From: Calvatia gigantea
Lineage: Eukaryota; Basidiomycota; Agaricomycetes; Agaricales; Lycoperdaceae
Direction of reading: 5' to 3'
Length of the DNA: 64,000 nt
Assembly (NCBI GenBank): GCA_025093985.1
Contig: JACAAK010000020.1
Span: 1 to 64,000, forward strand
The position numbers and the translations under genes were made by a program. Positions within the stretch are counted from its first letter, which is position 1; every line of letters begins with the position of its first letter. Below, one piece after another: positions 33,890-45,665 of the stretch. Under the pieces are notes generated by a model that was not told the DNA's origin, ran no database searches, and worked only from the letters and a program-made list of their open reading frames with translations.

Positions 33890-34610
33890 TGGCCAAACAT
33901 TGTTGATAAGATAATTATACATTAACATAGACTGATAATAAAACTGAGTAGATTGGTATAGACTGATGGTAGATAAGAATGGACTGATAGTAAGATAACA
34001 ACTGATAATGAGATTAACTTGGCTAACACTAGCTGATAAGGTGATTATACAAGTTAACATTGGCTGATAATGAAGTTGAGTAGATTGATATGGACTGATA
34101 ACAGATAAGAATGTACTAATAGTAAGATAACAACTGATAATGAGATTAACTTGGCTAATACTAGCTGATAAGGTAATTATAGAAGTTAACATTGACTGAT
34201 AATGAAGTTAATTAGATTGACATGGACTGATAGCAGATAAGAATGTACTGATAATAAGATTAACCTAACTAACACTGCCAATAAGGTAATTATGGTGGTT
34301 GATATTGACTGATAATAAATTTGAGTAGATTGGCATAGACTGATAGTAGATAAGAATGGACTGATAGTAAGATAAAAACTGATAATGAAACTAACTTGAC
34401 TAACACTAGCTGATAAGGTAATTATGAAAGTTAACATTGACTAATAATAAAGTTGAGCAGATTAGCATATACTGATAGTAGATAAAGATATACTGATAAT
34501 AACTGATAATAAAGTTGAGTAGATTGGTACAGACTGATAACAGATAAGAATGTACTAATGACAACTGATAATGAGATTAACTTGGCTAATACTAACTAAT
34601 AAGGTGAATT
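33890..34610 (+). repeat. Degenerate minisatellite, period near 130 bp
   Basis: AACTGATAATGAGATTAACTT recurs at about 34000 and 34132, with further diverged copies to 34610. Each unit contains several CTGATA / GATAAG words. The same array is found reversed at 60.1-61.2 and 63.4-64.0 kb. Confidence 0.8.
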
Positions 34611-35460
34611 TCAACATCAATACAGATTAATAGCAAATATATGAGATAAGATACATTAATAGCAAGATAATGACTGATAATAAGACTGGACATATTGGAA
34701 TAGACTGGTAACACAATTAAATAGACTAAACATAGACTGATAGCTGGGAAAATGACTAAGAAAGCTTAGATTAACTAATATATTATAATTGGTGATAATA
34801 GTTGATTAATTGGACTAGGTTAGTAATGAATGAATGACTGGTAGCTAAATAATTAGTGATGATATAACTATATAATGAAAATAAATGGCTGGTAGGTTAG
34901 GCTACTGGCATACTTATATTTTCTCAGACATAGTACCTGTAGGCTTGGACAATAATATACTGTTGGTATTATTAACATACAAGTATTGTAAAACATTATT
35001 CATATTTATTAGTATTGTAGCTGTCATGTACTTAAATACTGTAGGTAAGGGCCTTTGACCCTCACCTGATTATTAACTTGGTTTGTAGATACATTACTTT
35101 TCCTTACAGACTAACAATATTATTGTATTTAGACAATGAGTAAATAATGTAAAGAAACATAGACAATAAATAGATGATAGTTTAATAGAGAGGTAATAAT
35201 ATAGTGATAGTTTGATTAGCTAGAAAATGACTGACTAATAGGAAAGTGAGTATTGTAAAGAGAACATGAGTGTAGATAAGGATTATATAGATGTAGTTTA
35301 GTAGAAAAAATAAAAGTAGTGTTACTAAAAGAAAATAAGTGTATAAGGACTATAAATATAGTATAGAAAGAAGTGGTTTATAGACTGAGGCAGTGATTTT
35401 TTGTAAATAAGATATAAAGATTATAGAATCAAGATAAATAGTTAGTTAGAAGATGGAAAT
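34611..35460. other. A/T-rich interior of Helitron-2, no gene seen
   Basis: Only short frames, with TA- and AATA-rich words. Nothing recognised. Confidence 0.5.
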
Positions 35461-35654
35461 TGTAGTTTGTAGAATGATAATTGATTGTTGTTTTTGAATT
35501 ATTTATAAAAATAACTGGACTCTTACTCTGAATGTAGATTTAATACTAAGAGAAAAATTAATGAAGTTAAACTGTAAGTTGAATAACTGTAAGGATTAAA
35601 ATAACTAAAAGGACTAAAGTACTGCCCATGCCAAAGGCATGGAATCTGGCCTAG

Positions 35655-36060
35655 TATATCATAGACAAGCAAGTCAATGCTAATGCCTACCATCTTCACT
35701 TTCCCTGCTCCATACAACACCTTCATCCAGTTTTCAACATTGTTAAACTCACATCCACACCACCTGATTCAATTGAGAACTGCTACATGAACCCCCATCC
35801 AATTCCATTATTGTCAATAAAGAAAAGAAATGGGAGGTTGAAGAAGTCCTTAACAGCTGTGTCTACTGAAGACAACTTCAATATCTCATCAAGTAGAAAG
35901 GCTTTGGAACAGAACACAACTCATGGGAGCCAGCCGATGGAGTCTATACTCTAGAACTAGTCCAGGAGTTTTACTGCAAACAACCTGGCACCCCTCAGCT
36001 CATTCATACACTTACTTTCAGCTCACTTCCCTTCTAACCAATCCAATACCACACATCAAA
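35655..36060 (+). pseudogene. Element F integrase end and chromodomain
   Basis: This resumes exactly where 27327 stopped. Motifs include AYHLHFP, HPVFNIVKLT and a decayed chromodomain (EKKWEVEEVLN, then HNSWEPAD in shifted frame), as in Agaricomycete chromoviruses. A purine-rich tract (TTTTGGAGGGAGAATGG) lies just before the LTR and may be the polypurine tract. Confidence 0.7.
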
Positions 36061-36087
36061 ATGCTGCGATTTTGGAGGGAGAATGGA

Positions 36088-36426
36088 TATTAGGGCAACC
36101 CCTGATGGCCCCTCTGGACTATCCCACAACCCCATGCCCTCACCTGCTCTCAGCCACACAGATATGAACAACAACTGGAGATCCCAAAGGACAATGATGG
36201 ACTTACATATATAATGAAACAATAAGGACAATGGACAGTAAAGTAGTATATATTAACCTGTACATCTGCAGGGGACCCTTATCCAATTCTCTAAGGATTT
36301 CTCTGCAGGTATGTAATCTATACACATATTTGTAACATAACTAAGGATTCCCCCACAGTTACCTGCTTGCCCACCTCATGAGAGCCTCATGTCTCTGAGC
36401 TGCTCAGACTGTGGGTTGCCCTTACA
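36088..36426 (+). repeat. Element F 3' LTR
   Basis: A 339-bp unit similar to the H 5' LTR at 54899-55245. The start has decayed from TGTCAGGGC to TATTAGGGC. The end CTTACA matches. The next bases, CATTC, would be the target duplication if F inserted in J. Confidence 0.8.
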
Positions 36427-37754
36427 CATTCCAGACAAATTGCAGATTATTTGAGCCACTCATCATGTTCTTTGGCCTTACTAATAGTTCTGCCACCTTC
36501 CAAACCATGATGAATGATATCTTCTGTGAGCTCATCATGGAGGGCATTGTGGTAGTATACATGGATGACATCCTGATCTTTACTAAGACAATTGAAGAGC
36601 ACTGAGAGGTCACCCGCTGGGTCTTACAAATTCTTGAACAGTACCAGCTTTTCCTTAAACCTGAAAAGTGTAGTTTAAGAAGACCTGGGTCAAGTACCTC
36701 AGTCTCATCATATTGGAGAATAGTGTTGAGATAGACCCAGTCAAAGTTGCAGGAGTTCAAGACTGGCCTACTCTGGCTGATGTAGGGGAAGTCCAGGTAT
36801 TCCTTGGGTTTGTCAACTTCTACTACTGCTTCATCCATGACTTCTCCCACATAGCCTGCCCCCTCTTTGACCTCACTAAGGCAGATACCAAATGGAAATG
36901 GGGCCCTGCAGAGAAAGTGGCTTTCTAGGCACTTAAGGACACAGTCACCTCCTCCTCTATTCTCCTCTCATCCAATAACACTGCTCCCTTCCATGTCAAA
37001 GCAGACAGCTCAGACTTCACTATAGGTGCAGTTCTCTCTCAGAAAGTGGTGAACTTGGACCAATGGCACCTGGTGGCATTCTACTCAAAATCCCTCTCAG
37101 TGGTCAAATGGAATTACAAGATTCATGACAAGGAAATACTGGCAATTATCTATGTACAAGAGGAATGGAGATACTTCCTCAAAGGCACATATCACCAAAT
37201 TGAGATTTGGACAGACCACAAGAATCTAAAGTACTTCATGTCTACTAAGAAACTCAACTGTTGCCAAGCCTACTGGTCTCTTATACTCTCTCACTTCAAT
37301 TTCTACTTATACCACTGTTCCAGCCAAACTATGGGCAAACCTGACATACTGTCCTGTAGAGCTGACCATGGTACAGGAGCCTATGACAACAAGAATATTA
37401 CCCTACTTCCTGATGGCCTCTTTGCCATCTGTACACTCAAAGGAATTTTAATGGAAGAAGAGAAGCAGCTTCTGTTGAAGGACATCCACACTGGAAACCA
37501 CACAGGTGAACAAGAGGAGGCAGTCACTAAAGCCACACAGGAACTCAAGCAGTCATCAACCAAGACTGTGAGGAGTACAGAATGGGCAGAGCAGGATGGT
37601 TTACTCCTGTTCTGAGGAAAGATCTATATTCCAACAGGCTCTGATCTTAGGTGGAGGATAGTGGCTCTCCACCATAACACAAAGATTGCAGGACATGCTG
37701 GATGATGGAAAATGCTAGAACTCATCTCTCATAACTACTGGTGGCCCCAGATGC
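36427..37754 (+). pseudogene. Element J pol fragment: RT core, RNase H, start of integrase
   Basis: RT begins mid-domain at QTNCRLFEP and keeps YMDDILIF near 36560 and the FLGFVNFYYCFI block. RNase H (36900-37250) has the YKIHDKEILAI and WTDHKNLKYFM motifs. It reaches the integrase zinc domain and ends at 37754, where K begins. It is close in sequence to H. Frameshifts lie near 36680 and stops at 36604 and 36927. J is a separate copy from F because both carry the same integrase region (26205-26480 against 37480-37754). Confidence 0.75.
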
Positions 37755-38652
37755 CCTGAACCAAACCTGAAAAATCTCTACACTAGATATTAAAGCCATG
37801 ATCAGAGAACTTCCAACTAATGAACAAATGGAATTCAGGGAAGCCTACATTACTGACCCAATGCTCAAACCCTTTGGGGATTTTTGAAGGTGTCACCTGA
37901 TCTTGAAAAAGAATCACTGGGTGACCCACAAATTAACCTGATCAAACTCCCCATTTCAAACAACAAAGCATTGATCTTCCTTCTTATTGAATTGAACCAG
38001 AACCACCTATGAAATATCACAGTCACCACATTAATTGACTCAGGAGCCCAAGGAAACTTCATCTCCTCTACATTCACTAACACTCATGGACTACGAACCC
38101 ATACCATTAACCAACCTATCAAAGTATCCAATGCAGATGGAACCCCCAATGAAAATGGATCAATCTACAAAAGTATTGAGCTAAATACTTTAATCAATGG
38201 AAAACAATGTCATTTTGAAGCCTATATCTCAGGAATAGGATTGAAAGATCTAATCCTCAGATATCCCTGGCTACAACAGACAAATCTGGACATAAACTGG
38301 ACTACCCAAGAATTCAAATGGCAAAACAATGACCACATTGTGCCTCTCATTACAAAATCCACAAATGGACCCACTACTATCAATGAAATTGCCTTAGACA
38401 TCCATGGAATGAATGACACTGAACAATACACCTACCTAGACAAAGACTTTGACCTGTTAGCTGTAAAAGTCTTCGAAGCAATCATTTACTCTGATGAACC
38501 AGAACTCTCAATCAATGAACTGAAGCTCTACTTGGAAAACATTGATTTTGACAAATTTCATTTGGAACATGAACTCTATGGAATCACCCAAACCCTACAT
38601 GAACTCAAAATCAATACAAAGATTACTCAAGCTACAAGTTTAGTGCAGAAAT
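37755..38652 (+). pseudogene. Element K protease and linker to RT
   Basis: The protease active site LIDSGAQGNFIS is near 38035, followed by VSNADGTPNENG and then GLKDLILRYPWLQQTNLDINW (flap to C-terminal region). From 38241 it is open for 141 codons up to A3. Earlier stops near 37887 and 38010 interrupt the region before protease. Confidence 0.8.
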
Positions 38653-38959
38653 TGTTACGACCTTAGTCGGTTTAGACCTCAGGTTGCAGCTCTGGCTAAG
38701 TCTTGAGGGCGAGTAAGGGAAAGAGAACAGAAGGTGGTTAAGCGTACTGAATACAGCAGGGTGTAAGTACGCTTAAATACGGCTAAGGTCATCTGGTTGA
38801 ACAGATGGAGTAACTACATGAAACGTCCAGTTAAGTCATAGTAGTTGGTATGAGTCATAGTTCGGGGAATGCTGGACTGGAATAGCTGAAACAGGCACGC
38901 GGGGAGATAGGAATGCAGAATGGTACGGAACTCGTTATGATCGGTGGAAACTCATAACA
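38653..38959 (-). repeat. A3 3' LTR
   Basis: A 307-bp partner of 43931-44237, next to GAAAT at 38648. Confidence 0.95.
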
Positions 38960-38977
38960 ATACCCTCCGATTAGACT

Positions 38978-39964
38978 TCATGCCTCAGGAAGTTCATCAA
39001 ACTCTCCGTTGACTACGGCCGCGGCAAGGGCTTTCTTGGTGGCTCCGATGAGGTACTTTCCTTCGTTTGAGTGTGCGAAGAAGATGGGCAAGTGGCTGTG
39101 GCCATCTTGACGGATAGGGACTGGGACTCCGTTGAAGAGGAACTCGGTGGTGGTTGAGTTGTCCCAGTAATTCTTGACTATCATTTTCCAATAATGTTGG
39201 TCCTTTTCTTGGCCTGGTAGTACACTGCGGAATCTTGCTGGTGGGAGAAAAACCGATATGATCTGTGGTAGGGTGATGGTCTTTATGAACCGTCAGAGTG
39301 CATTGACTTCCTCCTTCATTGAGACAGTGGTTTCTTCGTCTATGGGCATATCTGCTCGTTTGGTTGGTGGGGAGTGGATGGTGGTGTGTAGGTCGGTGAG
39401 AGTGATTCCGATGCATGTAACGAGTTGATCAATGTCTGGATCTTCTGTGGTTTTGTCACGTCCTAGTAAGTTCATAGCAACGTCTCCGAGTTCTAAGAAG
39501 ATGTCGGCGATATCAAGGTGGTTGAATACCTCTAGAGCGAGGTCAACACAGCTCTGAAGACTGTGAACCCTGTTTCGTTCACTGGGTGTAAGGGTGGATA
39601 ATTCTAATGCGCGGAAGATGGCAGGGATATGCTGGCTTGTGGAGGATGATGCGTTGGCGAACCCAGCGTACATGTCTGCGAAAGTAATGCAGGCGGTGGC
39701 GAGAGTGATGTGGCGGTTTACTGCGAGTTGTTTGTTTTGGGCCGTGATTGTTTCCACTTCGTCGTTTGTGGCTTTGTTAACATCTTTGAGGAGTGTCTCG
39801 AGGAGTCCTTGTGCTGGGGACGGGGTGGTTGCGAGGTTATAATGGGTACCTTGGGGTGTGGGTGCGTGGCTATTGCCTGGCTTCGGGAGGGGGACTGAGG
39901 AGATCGTGGTCGGGTTGGGGTGGATGAGGGAGTTGATCGAGATGTGGTTGGCTTGGGAGGACAT
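38978..39964 (-). CDS. A3 ORF3, best-preserved copy of the third gene
   Basis: ATG at 39964 follows TAG CCA AAC in the pol frame. The frame holds 328 codons before TGA at 38978-38980, with one internal TGA after residue 223 (39293). Domains in order: Ser/Pro/Thr head (1-50), helical region rich in Leu/Asn/Thr (55-225), then a 100-residue C-terminal block with KNYWDNSTTTEF and IGATKKALAAAV. No signal peptide, membrane segment or known motif. Whether the internal TGA is a real end or decay is unclear; A2 has TGT there. Confidence 0.7.
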
Positions 39965-39970
39965 GTTTGG

Positions 39971-42769
39971 CTAATTTTTCTGTCTGGGGGTTGACTTGGC
40001 TGATGGTTTTCTAGATTTCTTGCCCCCCTTTTTATAGGTATTCTCTGGATGCCTTTTGTGGTACTCCACTATTGTATCTCAGGTGTTTTGCAAGTTTGAC
40101 TCCACTGTCCACGTATCTTCTTCGTTGCTGTATCCTTTCCAGTGTATAAGGAATTGATATCCCCTTCCTTTTCGTCATTTCCCTCGGACTTCTTCTACTT
40201 CATACTCCTCTTCATTATTGATGACCATTGGTTCAGGCGCTGGTGCTTCTTTCTGGATGTGGAATGATGCTTTCTGTGCTGGGGTTAACAGCTGTTCGTT
40301 GAATACATCGTGGATGGCCCATCCTTCTGGTATCGCTAGCCGATATGCCGCTTCTCCTATTCTTTCCTTAATTTGGAAAGGTCCATACCTTTTTTGGCCT
40401 AGCTTCTTTGATGGCTGATTGGTATGGATGTTGGTGTTCTCTAACCATACTTCATCGTTGATCTGGTATGTCCTCGTGTTCATTTTGCTGTTATCATGTG
40501 TCTGTTTCATCTTTTCTTGATATGATCATAGTGCGGAAGCGGCGTTATTTCTTGCATTTTGGAGCTGTTTTAGGAACTCCGTACTGCTAGGGTTGTTCGT
40601 CGTTCCGTTTTCCTTTCCTTTCCAGGGGTGTCTGCCGTAGTTTAGGTAGAATGGTGTCGCCTGTGTTCCACTGTGTTTCTTGTCGTTGTATTGGAATTCA
40701 GCCATGGGTAGCCATTTTGTCCAGTCATTTTGGTCGTAGTTGCAGTATATCCTCAGGTATGTTTCGACTTCTCTGTTGATCCTTTCTGTTTGTCCGTCGG
40801 TTTGTGGGTGGTAGGCCGTTGACAGGTTTCGTTCTATCCCTAGTCCTTTGAATAGTTTGCCGGTGAATTCGGATGCAAATTGTGGTCCTCGGTCACTGAG
40901 GACTTTCCTCAGCATTCCGTGTAGCTTCCATATTTCGTCCCGGTAGTGCTATGCTAGTTCTTTTGAGGAAACATCTGTTCTTGTCACTATGAGTCGTATC
41001 ATTTTTGAGAATCGATCGACAATGACTAGGATGGCGTCTTTTCCTTCTGATTCGGGCAGTGGCCCAATGAGGTCGACACTCACTTCTTCCCATGGACTGT
41101 TGGGGATGGGAAGCGGGTGTAGAGGTGTCTTCAGAGGTGTCTTGCGTGGCTTGTTTCATTGGCAACTCTGGCAACCCTTGATATACTTTTGAGTGTCCGT
41201 TTGGATTGCTGGCCACCAGTAATCCCTGGTTACCAATTCGATCATTCGGTGTTGTTCCAGGGTGCCCTGCGTCGGGGGCATCGTGGTATTGGTGTAGTAT
41301 TTCCTCTCTGAGTGCCGGTTCGGGTGGCACATACATGCTGGTATTTTTGTAGATTATTCCGTCGTGTTCAGTGATGTCAGGGTCTTGGTTGCGTATTTTT
41401 TTGGTGATGGCCATTTCTCTTCTTTTGTTCGCCTTGATTCGTTCTTTGAAGGTTGGTTCCATAAATAGCTCCGCGCGGAGTAGGATGGTCCCTTCCCATG
41501 GTTTGTTGTTATTTTTACTCATCCACCAGGCATCTCGGATCATGGTGACTAGTTTTTCTTCTTCTTGGTCTGGTTCTTGGTAGATTCTGGAGAGGAGGTC
41601 CGCTTTTGTATTCGTTTTTCCTGGTATGTGGCGCAATATGAAATTGTAATCTTGTAATCGTAGGTACCATCTTGCTTGTCGGCCGTTTAGTTTTTGGGGT
41701 TCCCTATAGTATTTCAGGTTCTCGTGGTCAGTCCAGATTTCGAATTTCTCTTCTGCGTCCAGTAGGTAGTGTCGCCATTCTTTTAATGTGTGCATGATTG
41801 CTAGCAGCTCTTTGTCGTAGATTTCGTAATTTCATTCTGCCGGTGATAGTGTGCGAGATGTGAATGCAATTGGGTGCCATTTCGAATTTTGTTCCTGTGA
41901 GAGTACCCACCCTAATGCGTAGTTTGATGCATCGACTTCTACTCGGAATTGACCTTCTCTTTGGGGTAGTGTTAGGGTGGGTTCTTCTGTGATTCGTTGT
42001 TTTAGTTCGTTGAACGCCGATTGTTGTTCTTCTCCCCATTCCCATTCTTCTGATCCTTTTAGTTTATTCAATGGGGCCACTATCTTGCTGAAGTTTTTTA
42101 TAAATCAGCGGTAGTAGTTGGCGAAACCAAGGAATCTTTCTATCCCTTTTTTGTTGTGCAGTTGGGGCCATTCCCGTACTGATTTTACTTTCTCGGCCTC
42201 CATTTTGATGTGTCCGTGTCCTACTGTTACTCCTAGCATTGGGATTTCTTCGGCATCGAAAATGCATTTGGATCGTTTAAAGCATAGGTTGTGTTCGGCC
42301 GCTCTTTCTAGGAATTCGGATTGTTTGTTCTCGTAGTTGTTCCTTGGTGTCGCCTGGAATTGTGAAGTCATCCATGTAGTTTACTATATCTCCATTGCTG
42401 TAATAGGTCTTGAAAGATGCTCGCCATCATTCTTGAGAACGTTCCTGGCGAATTGCTGAGACCGAAGAACATGACTGTGGGTTCGAATAGTCCTTTGTTG
42501 GTTAGAAAGGCTGCTTTCCACTTGTCCCCTTCTTTGATGCGGACGTTGTTGTAGCCCCAAATGATGTCTAGTTTGTTGAAGTATTTGGCTTTTCCTAATT
42601 TGTCGATGACTTCTCCGATTCGAGGTAGCGGTGTTTTGTCTTTAATGACTACGTTATTCAACCGCCGGTAGTCTTGAATGAGTCATTTTGAGCCATCCTT
42701 TTTTGGGATGAAAAAGGTGGGTGCGGCATATGGTGACTTCGACGGTCGTATTCGTCCTGACTCGAGGTT
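39971..42769 (-). pseudogene. A3 pol: truncated RT, RNase H, integrase, chromodomain
   Basis: The domain set is the same as A1. YMDDF is near 42375. RNase H and integrase are open for 300 codons (41795-40893) and the rest of the integrase core for 129 codons. Shared stops with A1 at the matching TGA near 42690, TGA near 42105 and TAG near 40953. The basic C-terminal tail is in frame and stops with TAG at 39971-39973. Confidence 0.85.
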
Positions 42770-43849
42770 TTCTTTGGTGTGGTGCATGCTTTGGCTATGT
42801 GTCCGATTTTGCCGCAGTTGTAGCATGTTAATCCTTTGGGCTTTTTGCAGTCCTTGGACATGTGTCCGAATATTCTGCAGTTATAGCATTTGGGTTCCCC
42901 TTTTGCATTGAACACATGTTGCCTGCTTCCTATTTCCATAGGTTCTCCCATTCCTCCATAAGTGGTTCCCGAGTTAGTTTTCTTATCTCCTCGGTATTCG
43001 GATGCCTCATATCCTTGTCCAACTGCTAATATGGCCTCCTTCCATTCTGGGTACGTGTCAGGTCGGGCGGCCGGAGGGTAGCCTGTGATGGTGTGGATAA
43101 TATCTTGCCGGGTGTTTTTTCACAGCAGGAACATGGCGTGTCGGCTGTCAGTTTTCGCCTTGTTTTTGAGTACTTCGAATTCGATGAGGTAGTCAGCTGT
43201 GTTCCTATTTCCCTGTTTGAATTTTTCGATCTGCCATTCCTGCCTTTGCGTTCATGGCATCGTCCGAAAAGGTTTGTTTGAATTCTTCGGCAAAGACTTT
43301 CCAGTCTACGGAGTCTTCTCCTTCCAGAATTTGTGGTGCTTTCATCGCTGCATATGCTCCTGCTGTCCCTCCCCTTAATCTAGCTAAGACTGCTATGGCT
43401 TTGTTGTCTGCCATGATGACTTTGTTGAATTTCATGAAGAGTGTCATGGCTCTCCACCAGTCGTCGAATTTGGTTCGGGTTCCATCGAAGAACCCTGGGT
43501 CGGGTACAAGTCCCTTTGTGTTGGGTGTCGTGGTAGGTGCAGTGTTGTCTGACATTTCTGAGTCTCCTGATTCTGATTCTGTCTTGGTGTCTTGGTTCTC
43601 TGGTTGTCCTAACTGTTCTTCTGCTATGTCAAGTTCGTTGAAGAGTTCTGATATAATTGCTTCTACTCCTGTTGGGTTTACTCCTTGTGTGGTGTCTCCG
43701 GGTTCGTTGTCTATTACAACCGTTTCTAGTGCAGGTACTTCAGGGTTCTCTGCTTCTTTGTCCGATGAGTCGGTTTCACTGTCTGTTTCGAGCTCGTTGT
43801 CTGTGACTTCGAGCTGGGGTTCTCTGTATTCGTCGGGGTTCGAGCTCAT
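42770..43849 (-). pseudogene. A3 gag with two CCHC knuckles
   Basis: Start at 43849 by alignment with A1, A2 and A4; an upstream in-frame Met at 43879 exists but lies in the leader. The frame is open for over 200 codons, longer than in A1. The gag core and both knuckles (CYNC..H..C, one reading CYNCR) are present. A frameshift lies near 43235, and the TGA near 43124 is shared with A1. The protein ends in the deletion junction. Confidence 0.85.
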
Positions 43850-43930
43850 ATAATGGCTCCTGGGTTTGTCGTGGTTCAAGTCTTTTCCAACTCTATTTCT
43901 TGCAAGGTGAGGGGGTGATGCTTAACCAAA

Positions 43931-44237
43931 TGTTACGACCTTAGTCGGTTTAGACCTCAGGTTGCAGCTCTGGCTAAGTCTTGAGGGTGAGTAAGGGAAA
44001 GAGAACAGAAGGTGGTTAAGCGTACTGAATACAGCAGGGTGTAAGTACGCTTAAATACGGCTAAGGTCATCTGGTTGAACAGATGGAGTAACTACATGAA
44101 ACGTCCAGTTAAGTTGTAGTAGTTGGTATGAGTCATAGTTCGGGGAACGCTGGACTGAAATAGCTGAAACAGGCACGCGGGGAGATAGGAATGCAGAATG
44201 GTACGGAACTCGTTATGATCAGTGGAAACTCATAACA
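43931..44237 (-). repeat. A3 5' LTR
   Basis: A 307-bp unit, TG..CA, matching 38653-38959 and bounded by GAAAT. Confidence 0.95.
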
Positions 44238-45347
44238 GAAATCCACCCTGAAAACCCAAGTCAAACTACCTAGGAAATACAGAAAATTTGCAGCATTATT
44301 TGACAGCAAGAAATCTGAACAATTCCCACTGACATATCCCTATGATCACAAAATTGAACTCCTGGATACGTTCAAACTGGAACTAGGAAAAACATACCCC
44401 CTATCCCCTCTAGAAACTGAAGAACTCAACAAGTTCATACATGAAAACCTCCAAAAAGGATACATTTGAGAATCCAAATCTCTGATGGCCTCTTCATTCT
44501 TTTTCATAGGAAAAAAGAATGGAAAACTACACCCTTGCCAAGACTACTGGTACCTGAACAAACACACAAAGAAGAATGCTTACCCTATTCCTATGATTAC
44601 AACTATCATGGATAAACTCCAAGGAGTGAAACTCTTCACCAAAATGGACATCCAACTCAGATATACAGTAATAACATCAGAATTCAAGAAGGTGATCAAT
44701 GGAAAGCTGCCTTCAAAACTCCTATTGGACTTTACAAACTGAATGTCATGTTCTTTGGAATGTGTGACTCCCCCGCTACATTCCAGAAAATGATGGATAC
44801 AATATTTGCCAAAATGCTTGACAAAGAAGAAATCATAATCTATATGGACAATATTCTAATCTATGCCAAAACTCAGGAAGAAATGGATTGCCTTATCATG
44901 GAAGCCCTCCAGATACTAAAGGATAACAATCTATACCTGAAATTAGAAAAATGCAAATTTGACAAAATCCATCTTGAGTATCTTGGCATGATAATCTCCC
45001 CCAACAAAATCAAAATGGACAATACCAAACTCTACAGAATAGAAGAATGGCCCTTATCCCACACTATCCATGATGTCAGAAAATTTATGGGATTCTGCAA
45101 CTTCTACTGAAAATTCATATATTGTTATGCTGACATCTCTCAACCACTCAATGCTCTACTATCCAAAACGAAGAAATTTGAATGGAAAACCAAAGCAAAT
45201 GAAGCATTCAAATGACTAAAGGCAGAATTTCTCAAGAAACCAGTCTTATTCATGCCAGACCAAACAAAACCCTTCTTTATTGAAACTGATGCCTCGAAAT
45301 ATGCCCTAGGAGCCATCCTATCTCAGCAGAACACAAACAGAAACTAC
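44238..45347 (+). pseudogene. Element K reverse transcriptase and start of RNase H
   Basis: The RT entry is typical of fungal chromoviruses (YPLSPLETEELNKFI, then FFFIGKKNGKLHPCQDY). The catalytic block reads YMDN (about 44844) instead of YMDD. LEYLGMIISPN and FMGFCNFY mark the end of RT. RNase H starts with ETDASKYALG near 45290 and is cut by A4. A frameshift lies near 44735 and TGA at 44468. Confidence 0.8.
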
Positions 45348-45665
45348 TGTTGTGGATTCTATCATTCCTATCACATCATCATGCCACTTTCCATCTCTAT
45401 CTCCACCATGTACCTGTTTCAGCTATTCTAGTATCAGTGATCTCTGAGCACTGACTTATACTGACTCACATACTACCATGCTATAGTAATCAGACATTTC
45501 ATGTAGTATCTCCATCTATTCAACTGGATGATCCTCCTCATATTTAAGCATACATACACCTCCTGTATTCAGTACATTTAACCATCTACAGTTCTCTTCC
45601 CTTACTCACCCTCAAGTCTTAGCCTGAGTTGCAACCTGAGGTTCAGTTAGACTAAGGTCATAATA
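45348..45665 (+). repeat. A4 5' LTR
   Basis: A 318-bp unit starting TGTTGTGG; its end has decayed to ATAATA. A TATTTAAG box and a decayed primer sequence are present. Confidence 0.9.

Larger units (their letters stand above)
33569..35654 (+). mobile_element. Helitron-2, non-autonomous, head-to-tail with Helitron-1
   Basis: The first 150 bp match the Helitron-1 start (TCTATATAGAGGGG). The 3' end has a perfect hairpin, CCATGCC-AAA-GGCATGG (35626-35642), then eight bases and CTAG. Between lie a degenerate minisatellite and A/T-rich DNA without a gene. Host F resumes at 35655 with T. Confidence 0.9.
26205..36426 (+). mobile_element. Element F: chromodomain Ty3/gypsy, truncated, host of two Helitrons
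   Basis: Integrase (26205-27327) continues, after the Helitron pair, with the end of integrase and a chromodomain (35655-36060) and a 3' LTR (36088-36426). Joining 27327 to 35655 gives an uninterrupted reading through ...LGP|YIID..., so the Helitrons sit between A and T with nothing lost or duplicated. The left end stops at the A2 LTR. The LTR end abuts RT of J, suggesting F had inserted in J. Confidence 0.85.
38653..44237 (-). mobile_element. Element A3: protease-deleted A copy inserted in K
   Basis: LTRs of 307 bp lie at 43931-44237 (5') and 38653-38959 (3'), differing at about six sites, all transitions. GAAAT flanks both ends (38648-38652, 44238-44242). It has the same 0.8-kb deletion and the same premature stops as A1. 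It is CpG-rich and stands out as an island between CpG-poor K segments. This is the youngest-looking LTR pair here. Confidence 0.95.

Noticed and set aside
33890..34610. Regular repeats considered as a CRISPR array
   Set aside because: Units are degenerate, about 130 bp, without unique spacers between constant repeats, and lie inside a eukaryotic Helitron.
26205..37754. F and J considered as a single rearranged element
   Set aside because: Both contain the same integrase entry region, so two copies are required; the F LTR ends cleanly at the J join.
43254..43853. Plus-strand 199-codon frame and its match at 6892-7611 minus
   Set aside because: Antisense shadow of A-family gag; it follows the gag codon pattern and has no independent start context.
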